From the NCBI RefSeq assembly GCF_000498755.1, contig NZ_AXUS01000012.1, positions 1 to 64,000 of the forward strand: a stretch of 64,000 nucleotides of DNA. Reading direction: 5' to 3'. This DNA comes from Clostridioides mangenotii TR. Lineage in GTDB: Bacteria > Bacillota > Clostridia > Peptostreptococcales > Peptostreptococcaceae. Shown piece after piece: positions 63,797 through 64,000 of this stretch (within the stretch, counting starts at the first letter, position 1; each line of letters begins with the position of its first letter). Below the pieces are notes generated by a model. That model did no database searches. It saw only the letters and a list, made by a program, of their open reading frames with translations, and was not told the DNA's origin. A program made the position numbers and the translations under genes.

Positions 63797-64000
63797 ATGA
63801 AAAAGCGTAAATTGCCTATTTTGATAGAGATGACAGGTTTAGTTATGGGTTGTATTTCAATGAGTGTCGGTATAAATGCCTTTTTGAAACCCCACACAAT
63901 TGCTCCTGGTGGTCTTAGTGGTCTTTCTTTATTGTTTAACAAAATTACAGGTCTTCCTGTTTCTGTTGTAATGATGCTTATAGGAGTTCCACTAGTAATA
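63797..64000 (+). CDS. YitT-family membrane protein, 5' part only
   Basis: The first 68 codons, running out of the window. IEMTGLVMGCISMSVGINAF and PHTIAPGGLSGLSLLFNKIT are typical of the YitT (DUF161/DUF2179) family. AGGAGGTGA sets the start. Function of the family is not established. Confidence 0.88.
   Translation, partial: MKKRKLPILIEMTGLVMGCISMSVGINAFLKPHTIAPGGLSGLSLLFNKITGLPVSVVMMLIGVPLVI

Noticed and set aside
1-64000. CRISPR arrays, rRNA and tRNA genes.
   Set aside because: No regularly spaced repeats, no rRNA sequence and no tRNA T-loop signatures were noticed on reading; a dedicated scan could still find a missed tRNA.

Overview
The window is a very AT-rich chromosomal segment from a Gram-positive, spore-forming anaerobe of the class Clostridia. 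The support is Shine-Dalgarno-led genes, a T-box before serS, a lysine riboswitch, SpoVS, a FapR-type operator at the acc operon, a CWB2 cell-wall-binding protein, a hybrid-cluster protein, feoAB and corrinoid methyltransferases. Peptostreptococcaceae is my best guess (CWB2 protein, PrdX-like protein), but no rRNA or other species marker is present.

Layout. 1-4.2 kb: end of a PepV-type dipeptidase, a stand-alone SIR2-like protein, a Pro-tRNA editing protein, a DUF554 membrane protein and an unrecognised gene. 4.3-8.6 kb: a likely antimicrobial-response module (response regulator, sensor kinase, BcrAB-like ABC transporter, UppP). 8.7-14.7 kb: an NMT1/SsuA-like lipoprotein, a LUD-domain protein, a CWB2 protein, and a MarR-MFS-VOC cluster with two operator-like sites. 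14.8-16.4 kb: T-box and serS. 16.5-21.2 kb: arsenic resistance on the minus strand (arsA, arsR, arsD, acr3, arsC) with two operator-like inverted repeats. 21.7-27 kb: Fur-box-controlled feoAB and an HxlR/flavoprotein/thioesterase group, surrounded by debris of a mobile element. 27.2-31.2 kb: a SulP permease lacking STAS, a small membrane protein, an IS3 fragment, and hcp behind an HcpR-like box. 31.3-34.3 kb: a lysine riboswitch controlling a YfcC-type carrier and an M20 hydrolase. 34.4-41.4 kb: NhaA, an SH3-YkuD L,D-transpeptidase, an HxlR-cupin-VOC cluster, a frameshifted CPBP protease and a second M20 hydrolase.

41.4-45.1 kb: an SsuBC-like permease/ATPase pair without a binding protein, a frameshifted zinc ribbon, a peptidase S66 fragment and FetAB-like exporter genes. 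45.3-49.8 kb: an SPL-like radical SAM protein, a ZorAB-like MotA/OmpA pair, a metallo-beta-lactamase-fold lipoprotein and a Dabb protein that appears to start at AUC. 49.9-53.8 kb: lexA with an SOS box, a tyrosine recombinase, a 1.2-kb decayed gene-free stretch and an HExxH membrane protein. 54-58.5 kb: spoVS and accBCDA. 58.5-61.3 kb: a corrinoid protein with two UroD-type methyltransferases, inserted beside what looks like a duplicated accB promoter. 61.6-64 kb: a membrane protein, a secreted LRR protein, a HesB-like protein and the start of a YitT-family gene.

The most notable observations are: the lysine-riboswitch carrier plus hydrolase operon; the five-fold repeated integrase-end/hairpin remnants with two matching endonuclease fragments; the ZorAB-like motor pair without known Zorya effectors; the methyltransferase cassette next to an accB promoter duplication; the AUC start; and three genes broken by a single base change or truncation. 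All identifications are from reading the sequence; no database search was run.
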